Shown one piece after another: positions 24,620 to 31,811 of a DNA stretch of 64,000 nucleotides. Position 1 is the first letter of the stretch, and every line of letters begins with the position of its first letter. Both the position numbers and the translations under genes were made by a program. The stretch is from CAVQKZ01 sp963837325 (lineage in GTDB: Bacteria; Actinomycetota; Actinomycetes; Mycobacteriales; Jatrophihabitantaceae): positions 496,001-560,000 of the forward strand of contig CAWIMV010000002.1 of assembly GCA_963837325.1 (NCBI GenBank), given 5' to 3'. The notes under the pieces were generated by a model. It worked only from the letters and a program-made list of their open reading frames with translations, searched no databases and was not told the origin of the DNA.

Positions 24620-25686
24620 CCGTACGACTGCGGGAGACGCTGGCGACGCTGCCGGCCTACGTACCGGGCCGGACCGTGCCCGGCGCGATCAAGCTGGCCA
24701 GCAACGAGACGCCCTACGCCCCGCTGCCTTACGTCCTGGCCCGGATCGTCTCGGCCGCCGGCGACATCAACCGGTACCCCGACAGCCACTCGGTCGCCCT
24801 GACCGCCGCCCTCGGGGCCAAGCTCGGCCTGCCGGTCGAGCGAATCGCCGTCGGGTGCGGATCGGTCTCGCTGTGCACCCAGCTCGTGCAGGCGGTCGCC
24901 GACGCCGGTGACGAGATCGTCTACGCCTGGCGCTCCTTCGAGGCGTATCCGATCCTGACCGCGGTCAGCGGCGCGTCGTCGGTCCAGGTGCCGTTGCGCG
25001 ATTACGTTCACGACCTGCCCGAGATGGCCACTGCCATCTCGGGCAAGACCCGGCTGGTGTTCGTGTGCAACCCGAACAACCCGACCGGCACGGTGGTGCA
25101 CCGCGCGGAGTTGCTCGAGTTCCTGCGCCGCGTGCCGCCCGACGTCGTCGTCGCCCTCGACGAGGCCTACCGCGAGTTCGTCACCGACCCGGACGTTCCG
25201 GACGGCCTCACGCTGCTCGACGAGTTCGCCAACCTGGTCGTGCTGCGGACGTTCTCGAAGGCCTACGGGCTGGCCGGCCTGCGGGTGGGCTACGCCGTTG
25301 CGGCCGATCCCGCGGTGGCGGCGGCGCTGCGGCAGACCCAGGTGCCGTTCGCGGTCACGTCGGTGGCGCAACAGGCGGCGATTGCGAGCCTGGAGCCGGA
25401 GGCGGAGGCCCAGTTGATGGCGCGGGTGGCCGAGCTCGTGACTGAGCGCACCCGGGTGTACGGCCGGCTGCGCGAGATGGGCTACGACGTTCCGCCGAGC
25501 GAGTCCAACTTCGCGTGGCTGCCACTGGGCGATGCGACGGTCGAGTGGGCGGCCGGTTGCGAGCAGCGCGGGGTGATCGTGCGTCCGTTCGCCGGCCACG
25601 GTGCGCGTGTCACGATCGGCACGGCCGAGGAGAACGACCGCTTCCTCACCGCCGCCCGCGAGCTCGCGCCGTCCGTCCTCGGCTGA
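24616..25686 (+). CDS. HisC-family aminotransferase (histidinol-phosphate or aromatic)
   Basis: A 356-aa fold-type I PLP enzyme: IKLASNETPYAPLP at the N-terminus, CNPNNPTGTVV, the cofactor Asp in ALDEAYREF and the PLP lysine in TFSKAYGLAGLRVGY. Sequence alone does not separate histidinol-phosphate aminotransferase from the phenylalanine/tyrosine aminotransferase (Pat, HisC2-like) subgroup. The closeness to hpd and pheA, and the absence of other his genes, favours an aromatic role that links phenylpyruvates and amino acids. It is translationally coupled to the helicase by a GTGA overlap. Confidence 0.9.
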   Translation: MTVRLRETLATLPAYVPGRTVPGAIKLASNETPYAPLPYVLARIVSAAGDINRYPDSHSVALTAALGAKLGLPVERIAVGCGSVSLCTQLVQAVADAGDEIVYAWRSFEAYPILTAVSGASSVQVPLRDYVHDLPEMATAISGKTRLVFVCNPNNPTGTVVHRAELLEFLRRVPPDVVVALDEAYREFVTDPDVPDGLTLLDEFANLVVLRTFSKAYGLAGLRVGYAVAADPAVAAALRQTQVPFAVTSVAQQAAIASLEPEAEAQLMARVAELVTERTRVYGRLREMGYDVPPSESNFAWLPLGDATVEWAAGCEQRGVIVRPFAGHGARVTIGTAEENDRFLTAARELAPSVLG

Positions 25687-25712
25687 TCGCCCTGCTCCCG
25701 GCGGCGCCCTTC

Positions 25713-25741
25713 GGTGATCAACTCGCGTTAGGTGAGCGGTT
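25713..25741 (+). repeat. Palindromic repeat family A, single arm
   Basis: One arm of family A: a close variant of GTTGATCAACTCGCGTTAGG followed by TGAGCGG. A second direct copy starts 68 bp further on, preceded by a similar CCTTCG flank, so a short unit appears to have been duplicated. It lies just after the aminotransferase stop. Confidence 0.75.
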
Positions 25742-25780
25742 CGTATTGCTCGCGCGCCCGGCTCCCGTCCGCCGTCCTTC

Positions 25781-25845
25781 GTTGATCAACTCGCGTTAGG
25801 TGAGCGGTTTCCCGCGAAATCAGGCACCTAACGTGAGTTGATCAC
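25781..25845. repeat. Palindromic repeat family A, complete hairpin 1
   Basis: A left arm beginning GTTGATCAACTCGCG and a right arm ending CGTGAGTTGATCAC face each other across a loop containing TTTCCCGCGAAATC. The arms match over about 22 bases with two differences. The right arm supplies the stop codons of the frameshifted gene at 25820-26751: its C-terminal residues in both frames are read from the repeat. Confidence 0.8.
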
Positions 25846-26751
25846 GGCTTCGGGCCTGGAGCCACACCCGGACGCGGTCGACGAACCGCGCGCCGTCGTC
25901 CAGCGCGGATGGCGGCACGTGGATGACGGTGTAGCCGGCCGTCTCGAGGGCGAAGTGCCGATCCAGGGTCCGCTGCCAGTCAGCGCGCTGGAAATGGTGT
26001 TCGAAGCTGTCGATCTCGAGGATGGCGCGCAGCCGACGCCACAGAAAGTCGGGGCAGTACCTGCGGCCGGCCAGGACGATGACCGCGTTCTGTTCGAACG
26101 GGCCCAAGCCGGCTGCCGTGGTAGGCAGGCCGCCTGTGCTTCGGGAGCTGATCGGGAGCCGGCAGTCACCTCCAGTACGGCTTTGCGCACCAGCGCCCGG
26201 CCGTTGCGCGCGCCCAGTTCGACCTCGGCCCAGAGTTGGTCGGCGTCGGTCAGCTCGCGCTGCACGGCCTCGGCGACGATGGCGCGGACGGCGTTGAGGC
26301 AGGTAAGCGTGCGGGCGTGATCGACGACAGCGCGCGCGACCGGGGCTAGCGGCGGGCCGGGTCGCGCCGCCCGCGTGGGCAGGTTCGGCGTGCGGCGTAC
26401 GACGATGCGGCCGCGGCTGCGGGCACCGCAGGTCAGCGGCACGAGGACCAGTTCGCGCTGCGGGCGCGGGGCCGACGTCAAACCGTGCGCGTGCGCGGCC
26501 GCGGTGCCGGAGACGACGGCTCGCGGACCGCCATGCCGGACGGCGGCCCAGAGGTGGTCGATCAGGCCGGCGGGCGGGTCGGTGCAGTACACGCCCGGCG
26601 CCAGACGTTCCCAGCGACCGCGCCGCACCAGCCGTCGGATCACATAGAAGGGGTAACCGAGTGCCTCGGCCCCGGGAAGGGTGACGATTCGGGGCGATGC
26701 GCTCGAATCAAGCAGCGGCACGACGTCGTCGAGCCAGGGCGGGACGTCCAT
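25820..26751 (-). pseudogene. Frameshifted AbiEi-like winged-helix / DUF559 nuclease-fold gene
   Basis: The N-terminal frame (26751 down to about 26124) encodes an AbiEi-antitoxin-like winged helix and linker: GYPFYVIRRLVRRGRWERL, PGVYCTDPP, then ALVRKAVLEVTAGSRSAPEA. The C-terminal DUF559/Vsr-like PD-(D/E)XK domain (YCPDFLWRRLRAILEIDSFE, putative catalytic Asp and Glu-x-Asp) continues in another frame and stops at 25820. One base is missing near 26118-26130, at a CCTACCACGG stretch; restoring it would join the frames as a normal single gene. It may be a real pseudogene, a sequencing slip or recoding. The gene is bracketed on both sides by family A palindromes. Confidence 0.75.
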
Positions 26752-26840
26752 GCCTGCGACTGTCCGGCGGACCGCAGCGGCGCGCGACCGCCCAGCGGAA
26801 TCTGTGGACGGCAGCCGGCCCTGTGGACGGAGGACTTGAC

Positions 26841-26906
26841 GTTGATCAACTCGCGTCTGCTGAGCGGTTTTCGGCGATTTCGCGCACCTAACGCGAGTTG
26901 ATCAAC
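26841..26906. repeat. Palindromic repeat family A, complete hairpin 2
   Basis: GTTGATCAACTCGCG at 26841 and CGCGAGTTGATCAAC ending at 26906 form perfect terminal arms; the inner part is imperfect. It lies between the frameshifted gene and the spermidine-synthase-like gene. The rest of 26752-27081 holds no gene that I can support. Confidence 0.8.
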
Positions 26907-26928
26907 GAAACCGGCGAGGGCAGAGGGG

Positions 26929-26957
26929 CGCACCTGACGCGAGTTGATCAACGAAAC
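26929..26957 (-). repeat. Palindromic repeat family A, further single arm
   Basis: CGCACCTGACGCGAGTTGAT followed by CAACGAAACCG repeats the right arm of the preceding hairpin 45 bp downstream, including the CGAAACCG flank, so the extra copy arose by tandem duplication of an arm plus flank. Confidence 0.75.
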
Positions 26958-27081
26958 CGACCCGAAACGGTGGACGCGCCGGTCGCAGCTCCTGAGCACC
27001 TCGGGGGCCCGGCTGCCGCGGCCCCACAGCGGCACGTGATCTGATCATCGGCGACAGTTCCGTCTGGCGAGGGGATGACAG

Positions 27082-29175
27082 GTGACGGTGCGGTGGCGCC
27101 TCGGGCTGGCCAGTGCCCTCATGCTGTTCCTGGAGCTGACGCTCATCCGCTGGCTCGGCTCCAACCTCGTGCACCTGTCGTACTTCTCCAACTTCGTGCT
27201 GATGGGCTCCTTCCTCGGCATCGGGCTGGGCTTCCTGCGCGCATCAGGGCCCGCGCGACCGACCCGCCCGCAGCCGCTGTACGCGCTGGTCGTGCTCCTC
27301 GGCCTGGTCGGCTTCGTCAGCGCGTATCCGGTCGCGGTCAACCGTACGAGCAACCAGCTGATCTTCTTCACCAGCACGGTGACGAGCGGTCCGCCGATTT
27401 GGCTCACGCTGCCGGCGGTCTTCCTGGCCGTAGCCGTGGTCATGGCCGGCCCGGGCGAGCTCGTCGGGTCCTGCTTCGGGCAACTCCCCCGCCTCGAGGC
27501 CTACCGCCTCGACCTGCTCGGCAGCCTGGCCGGCATTGCCGCGTTCACCGGGCTGGCGTTTCTGGGCGCGCCGCCACTGATCTGGTTCACGATCACGTCA
27601 GCGCTGTTCGTCGCGCTGCTCGGCCGACCGGCCACCTCGGTCAGTGTCACCATGCTCGTGGCGCTCGTGCTGATGTTCGTCTACCCGCTGCGCCACGACA
27701 AAGGCGTCTTCTGGTCGCCGTACTACAAGGTCTCCACCTCCGCGGTGGCTGACGGCAACGGTGGCCTCGCCTGGAACGTCGACGTAAACGGCGTCCCACA
27801 CCAACGCCTGACCTCCGCGGCGACCCGCGAACAGCAGGAGCCGTGGTACCTGCAGACCTACGACCAGATCCCGCGCACGCCGAAGAACGTCCTCATTGTC
27901 GGTGCGGGCACCGGCACCGACGTCGCGATTGCCCTGGCTCGCAATGTCGAGCACATCGACGCGGTGGAGATCGATCCGACGCTGCTGCGGTTCGGGCGCC
28001 AGCACGACCCCGATCACGCCTACAGCGATCCGAGGGTCACCGCGCACGTCGACGACGGCCGGGCCTTCCTTGAGCGCACCCACACCAAGTACGACCTGAT
28101 CATTTTCGCGTTGCCCGACTCACTGACGTTGGTGTCCGGCGCCAGCTCGCTGCGTCTCGAGAGCTACCTGTTCACCAAGCAGGCGATGCAGGCCGCCCGG
28201 GCCCACCTGGCGGCCGATGGCGCGTTCTCGATGTACAACTTCTACCGCCAGCAGTGGCTGGTGGACCGCCTGGCCGGGACACTCGATGACGTCTTCGGGC
28301 ATGCGCCGTGCCTCTACACCGCGCCGGCGGCCGCCTCGCTCGCGGTGCTGACGGCCGGGCGCACCGTGGCCGACCAGCGGTGCGCCACGACCTGGGCTCG
28401 GCCCGCGTCGACGCCGCCGCCCGCCACTGACGACAAGCCGTTCCTCTACCTCAAGGACAGCAGCATTCCGTCGCTGTACCGCACCGCGCTGCTGCTGATG
28501 TTGCTCGGCAGTGCGCTGGCGATCATGTTCGTCCTCGTCATGAATGCGGCGGCGGCCGGTCGCGGCGCTGCTCGCCGGGTGCGCGGGCAGCTGCAAGGCA
28601 TGTGGTCCTACCGAGACCTGTTCCTGCTCGGGGCCGCGTTCCTGTTGATGGAGACCAAGAGCGTCACCGGATTCGCCCTGTACTTCGGCACCACGTGGGT
28701 CGTGAACTCGCTCGTGTTCGCCGGCGTGTTGGTTGCCGTGCTGGCCGCCGTCGAGGTGACGCAACGGTGGCGCACTCCACCGCTGCCGGCCATGTACGCG
28801 CTGCTGGTCGCGGGGCTGGCGTTGAGTTGGCTGGTGCCGTCGACGGCGGTGCTCTCGCTCGACGTGCCGTTGCGGGCCCTCGTGGCCGTCGTCATCAGTT
28901 TCGTGCCGATCTTCGCGGCCAACATCATCTTCGCCAAGCGCTTCGCCGACACCGCCGACGCCCCGCTCGCGTTCGGGACGAACCTGCTCGGCGCCATCCT
29001 CGGCGGCGGCCTGGAGTACCTGTCGCTCGTCTTCGGCTACCGGGCGCTGCTGGTGCTGGCCGGCGTGCTGTACGTCAGCGCCTACCTGGTGATGCCCCGC
29101 CCAACCCCGATTGGACAACTTCTGGCCGGGCTCAGGCGGCCAAAAGTTGCACAATCGGGGACGGGGACGGACTAG
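27082..29175 (+). CDS. Membrane-embedded spermidine-synthase-like protein
   Basis: A 697-aa protein: about six transmembrane helices (residues 5-205), a cytoplasmic spermine/spermidine-synthase-type Rossmann domain (about 205-455), then further helices (about 470-675). The SAM-binding glycine loop is VLIVGAGTGTDVAIAL at 270-285, followed by the acidic IDAVEIDPTLL. PDSLTLVSGASSLRLESYLF occupies the usual gate region. Whether it is a true aminopropyltransferase is unknown; the acidic catalytic residues are not convincingly conserved. The GTG start at 27082 has GAGGGG seven bases upstream. Its last ~20 residues are encoded by a palindromic repeat (29105-29160). Its stop shares CTAG with the convergent gene. 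Confidence 0.82.
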   Translation: MTVRWRLGLASALMLFLELTLIRWLGSNLVHLSYFSNFVLMGSFLGIGLGFLRASGPARPTRPQPLYALVVLLGLVGFVSAYPVAVNRTSNQLIFFTSTVTSGPPIWLTLPAVFLAVAVVMAGPGELVGSCFGQLPRLEAYRLDLLGSLAGIAAFTGLAFLGAPPLIWFTITSALFVALLGRPATSVSVTMLVALVLMFVYPLRHDKGVFWSPYYKVSTSAVADGNGGLAWNVDVNGVPHQRLTSAATREQQEPWYLQTYDQIPRTPKNVLIVGAGTGTDVAIALARNVEHIDAVEIDPTLLRFGRQHDPDHAYSDPRVTAHVDDGRAFLERTHTKYDLIIFALPDSLTLVSGASSLRLESYLFTKQAMQAARAHLAADGAFSMYNFYRQQWLVDRLAGTLDDVFGHAPCLYTAPAAASLAVLTAGRTVADQRCATTWARPASTPPPATDDKPFLYLKDSSIPSLYRTALLLMLLGSALAIMFVLVMNAAAAGRGAARRVRGQLQGMWSYRDLFLLGAAFLLMETKSVTGFALYFGTTWVVNSLVFAGVLVAVLAAVEVTQRWRTPPLPAMYALLVAGLALSWLVPSTAVLSLDVPLRALVAVVISFVPIFAANIIFAKRFADTADAPLAFGTNLLGAILGGGLEYLSLVFGYRALLVLAGVLYVSAYLVMPRPTPIGQLLAGLRRPKVAQSGTGTD
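29105..29160. repeat. Palindromic repeat family B, copy 1, inside a coding end
   Basis: Arms CCCCGATTGGACAACTTCTG and, on the opposite strand, CCCCGATTGTGCAACTTTTG pair over about 24 bases across an 8-base loop. The repeat covers codons 675-693 of the spermidine-synthase-like gene and so writes its C-terminal tail. It may also act as a bidirectional terminator for the convergent genes. Confidence 0.8.
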
Positions 29176-30092
29176 GCCGGATCGGCAGGTGGCAGCCCCG
29201 GCGGTGCGGCCGAGCGAAAGCGGCGGCGAAGCGCAACAGCCGCAGCACCGACCACCAACGCCAGCAGGAGGAACGGCAGCACCGCGCCCACCGCAGTAGC
29301 CACCGCTCCAGCCGCGGACTGGAACGCCTGCCAGCCGTCGCGCAACCCGCCGACGAAGCCGCCCGTCGCGTGGTGATGCTTGCGCGCAACCGGGGCGGCG
29401 CCTGCCGTCGTCAGGTGCAACGTCAACGTCGCCATCGCTGTCTGGGCCTCGAGAGCGCGCTGCTGGGCCTCGAGCGCCTCGAGGTCGGCTTCCCGCTGGG
29501 ACAGCTCGTTCTCCAACGCGATCAGGTCGCCGACCTTGACGGCGCGGTCAAACAGCACCCGCAGCTGCGCAATGCTGGCCTGCGCGCTGCGCACGCGCGA
29601 ATTCACGTCAGCGACCTGGCCCGTCACGTCTTGGGTGCTCGTGCGCCTGGCCTTCTCTTTACCCAGTGCGGCCAACTTGTCGACGACGCTGGCCAGCGCC
29701 TCACCCGGCACCTTCAGCGTGATCGTCGCGATCGGCGCGCGGCCACCGCTGCGTTCGTCGGCAAAGACTTGGCCGCCCGCGGCGAGCGCGATCTCTTCGG
29801 CCTGGTCAGCCGGCGTAGTCAAGCTGCGTCCGTGTGGCATCTCGACGCTGAGGTCGGCCGTGCGGATCAGCGCCTGGGTGACGAGCGTCTTGGCTATTGG
29901 CGCCTGCTTCGCACGCCCCGGTTCTGGCGCCATCCCCGGCCGGGCCGCCGCAGCTCCCCCGGCCGCCGAGCCTTTCGCCGACATCGCCGCTGTCCCTGCC
30001 CCCGATTTGCTCGACCCCGACGAGGTGCAAGCCGCGAGCGCCAATACGCCGACCAGTGCGACTGCGCCGACGGTCAGTTGGGTCCGTTTCAT
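29172..30092 (-). CDS. DUF4349 lipoprotein with coiled coil and C-terminal membrane helix
   Basis: A 306-aa lipoprotein: signal peptide with lipobox LALAACTSS (Cys22), a low-complexity Ser/Gly/Ala linker, and a DUF4349 domain (about 75-235) containing a long coiled coil (DLIALENELSQREADLEALE). The C-terminal transmembrane helix is AVLPFLLLALVVGAAAVALR, followed by a basic tail. It should be anchored at both ends, with the domain outside the cell. Function is unknown. Its TAG stop shares the palindrome CTAG (29172-29175) with the stop of the convergent gene. Confidence 0.85.
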   Translation of the reverse strand: MKRTQLTVGAVALVGVLALAACTSSGSSKSGAGTAAMSAKGSAAGGAAAARPGMAPEPGRAKQAPIAKTLVTQALIRTADLSVEMPHGRSLTTPADQAEEIALAAGGQVFADERSGGRAPIATITLKVPGEALASVVDKLAALGKEKARRTSTQDVTGQVADVNSRVRSAQASIAQLRVLFDRAVKVGDLIALENELSQREADLEALEAQQRALEAQTAMATLTLHLTTAGAAPVARKHHHATGGFVGGLRDGWQAFQSAAGAVATAVGAVLPFLLLALVVGAAAVALRRRFRSAAPPGLPPADPA

Positions 30093-30179
30093 CGTTGCCT
30101 CCGGTTGGCGTCCTTGGCTTTCGGACGCTTCGGCAGGCGGGTGTGGTTCTCGACCGGGCGCAAGCAGCGCCCTGATCGG

Positions 30180-31628
30180 CTATTCCATGCCGTGGTCGCT
30201 GCTCTGGCCGTCCTTGGCCGCGGCCCGCACCGCGGCGGCAACGGCAGCCGGGACGGCCGGGTCGAACACGCTGGGCACGATGTAGGTCGCGTTGAGGGCG
30301 TCGTCGGAGACGCAGTGGGCGAGCGCGTTGGCCGCGCTCAGCAGCATTGCGACCGTGACCTCACGCGCGCGGGCGTCGAGCAGGCCCCGGAAGACGCCCG
30401 GAAACGCCAGCACGTTGTTGATCTGGTTCGGGTAGTCACTGCGACCGGTCGCCAGGACAGCGGCCAGCGGCTGAGCCGCGTCGACATCGACCTCCGGATC
30501 GGGGTTGGCCAGGGCGAACACCACCGGGTCGGGGGCCATGTCGCGCAGCCACGCTGCCGGCAGCACCCCAGGCGCGCTCACGCCGACGAACACGTCCGCT
30601 CCGCGCAGGGCGTCATGCAGATCGCCGGTGATCCCGCCGGGGTTGGTCCGAGCCGCGAGCGCGGCCTTGGCCGGGTTCAGGCTCGAATCGGTGGGCGAGA
30701 GGATGCCTTCGCGGTCCCACACCAGGACGTGCCCGGCGCCGGCCGCCAGCAGCAGCGTGACGATCGCGGTACCGGCCGCCCCTCCACCGGCCACCACCAC
30801 GCGGGCTTCGCTGAGCTTCTTGGTGACGCAGCGCAGCGCATTCGTCAGCGCCGCCAGCACCACGATGGCGGTGCCGTGCTGGTCGTCGTGGAAGACCGGG
30901 ATGTCCAGCGCGGCCCGCAGTTGCCGCTCGATCTCGAAGCAGCGCGGGGCCGAAATGTCCTCGAGGTTGATTCCACCGAAGCCGGGCGAGATGCCTTGGA
31001 CGATGCGCACGATCTCGTCGGTGTCCTGGGTGTCGAGGCAGATCGGCCAAGCGTCGATGTTGGCGAAGCGTTTGAACAGCGCACATTTGCCCTCCATCAC
31101 CGGCAGCGCCGCGCCGGGACCGAGGTTGCCCAGCCCGAGCACGGCCGAGCCGTCGGTGACCACCGCCACCGAGTTGCCCTTGATCGTCAGCTTGGCGACG
31201 TCTTCGGGATGCGCAGCCAGGGCAAGGGAGACCCGGCCGACGCCGGGCGTGTACGCCATCGACAAGTCGTCCCGCGTGCGCAGCGGCACCTTGGACTCGA
31301 CGCTGATCTTGCCGCCGAGGTGCAGCAGGAACGTCCGGTCGCTGACCCGGTGCACAGTCACGCTTTCGAGCGCGCGGATCGCTTCGACGATCTCGGCCGC
31401 GTGCTCGCCGTTGGCCGCCGAGCACGTGACGTCGATGGTGATCCGATCTGGACGGGACTCACTGACGTCGATCGCCGTGACCAGGCCGCCGGCGGTGCCG
31501 ACCGTGGTGGCGAGCTCGCCGACGACGGCCGCGGACGGCGCCGCGTACAGGCGGACCGTGATCGCATAGGAAGCGCTGGTTGGCAGCGGGCGCGGTTTGG
31601 CCGAATCCGGGACGCTCATGGTGCCCAT
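30180..31628 (-). CDS. NAD-dependent malic enzyme with N-terminal ACT domain
   Basis: A 482-aa enzyme oxidatively decarboxylating malate to pyruvate. An N-terminal ACT domain (about 18-90) suggests allosteric control by an amino acid. The catalytic part starts with DDLSMAYTPGVGRVSLALA and contains VVTDGSAVLGLGNLG, the metal-site run HDDQHGTAIV and the nucleotide fold RVVVAGGGAAGTAIV. ATG at 31628 is taken, although ATG at 31619 fits as well; neither has a strong Shine-Dalgarno. The frame stays open far upstream across the glutamate dehydrogenase gene, but that part is antisense shadow. It is divergent from glutamate dehydrogenase over 183 bp, so joint carbon/nitrogen regulation is likely. Confidence 0.93.
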   Translation of the reverse strand: MGTMSVPDSAKPRPLPTSASYAITVRLYAAPSAAVVGELATTVGTAGGLVTAIDVSESRPDRITIDVTCSAANGEHAAEIVEAIRALESVTVHRVSDRTFLLHLGGKISVESKVPLRTRDDLSMAYTPGVGRVSLALAAHPEDVAKLTIKGNSVAVVTDGSAVLGLGNLGPGAALPVMEGKCALFKRFANIDAWPICLDTQDTDEIVRIVQGISPGFGGINLEDISAPRCFEIERQLRAALDIPVFHDDQHGTAIVVLAALTNALRCVTKKLSEARVVVAGGGAAGTAIVTLLLAAGAGHVLVWDREGILSPTDSSLNPAKAALAARTNPGGITGDLHDALRGADVFVGVSAPGVLPAAWLRDMAPDPVVFALANPDPEVDVDAAQPLAAVLATGRSDYPNQINNVLAFPGVFRGLLDARAREVTVAMLLSAANALAHCVSDDALNATYIVPSVFDPAVPAAVAAAVRAAAKDGQSSDHGME

Positions 31629-31811
31629 CTTGGCAGTGACGCGAGCTTTGTGAACCTGCCCGGGCCGGGCGCCGTACGGCTCTGGGAACGCGGGCGGCGA
31701 AGCGCGACCCGGCCGGTGCTCGCCGGGGTGAACCCGCGGTATGGCGCCGGCGGTGAAAGGATGACAACGGCCCGCCAACCGCGGAACCGTCACAACGAGG
31801 TGACCTGAGCA

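Noticed and set aside
25713..26957. CRISPR-like array formed by the GATCAACTCGCG repeats
   Set aside because: Copies are few, in both orientations, irregularly spaced and palindromic, and no cas gene is nearby.
25713..27081. Insertion sequence or transposon ends flanking the AbiEi/DUF559-type gene
   Set aside because: No transposase, no target-site duplication visible, and the repeats are palindromes rather than terminal inverted repeats of one element.
28602..31808. An open plus-strand frame of more than 1000 codons
   Set aside because: It runs antisense through the DUF4349 lipoprotein and malic enzyme genes, is Arg/Gly/His-rich and has no domain; a GC-driven shadow.
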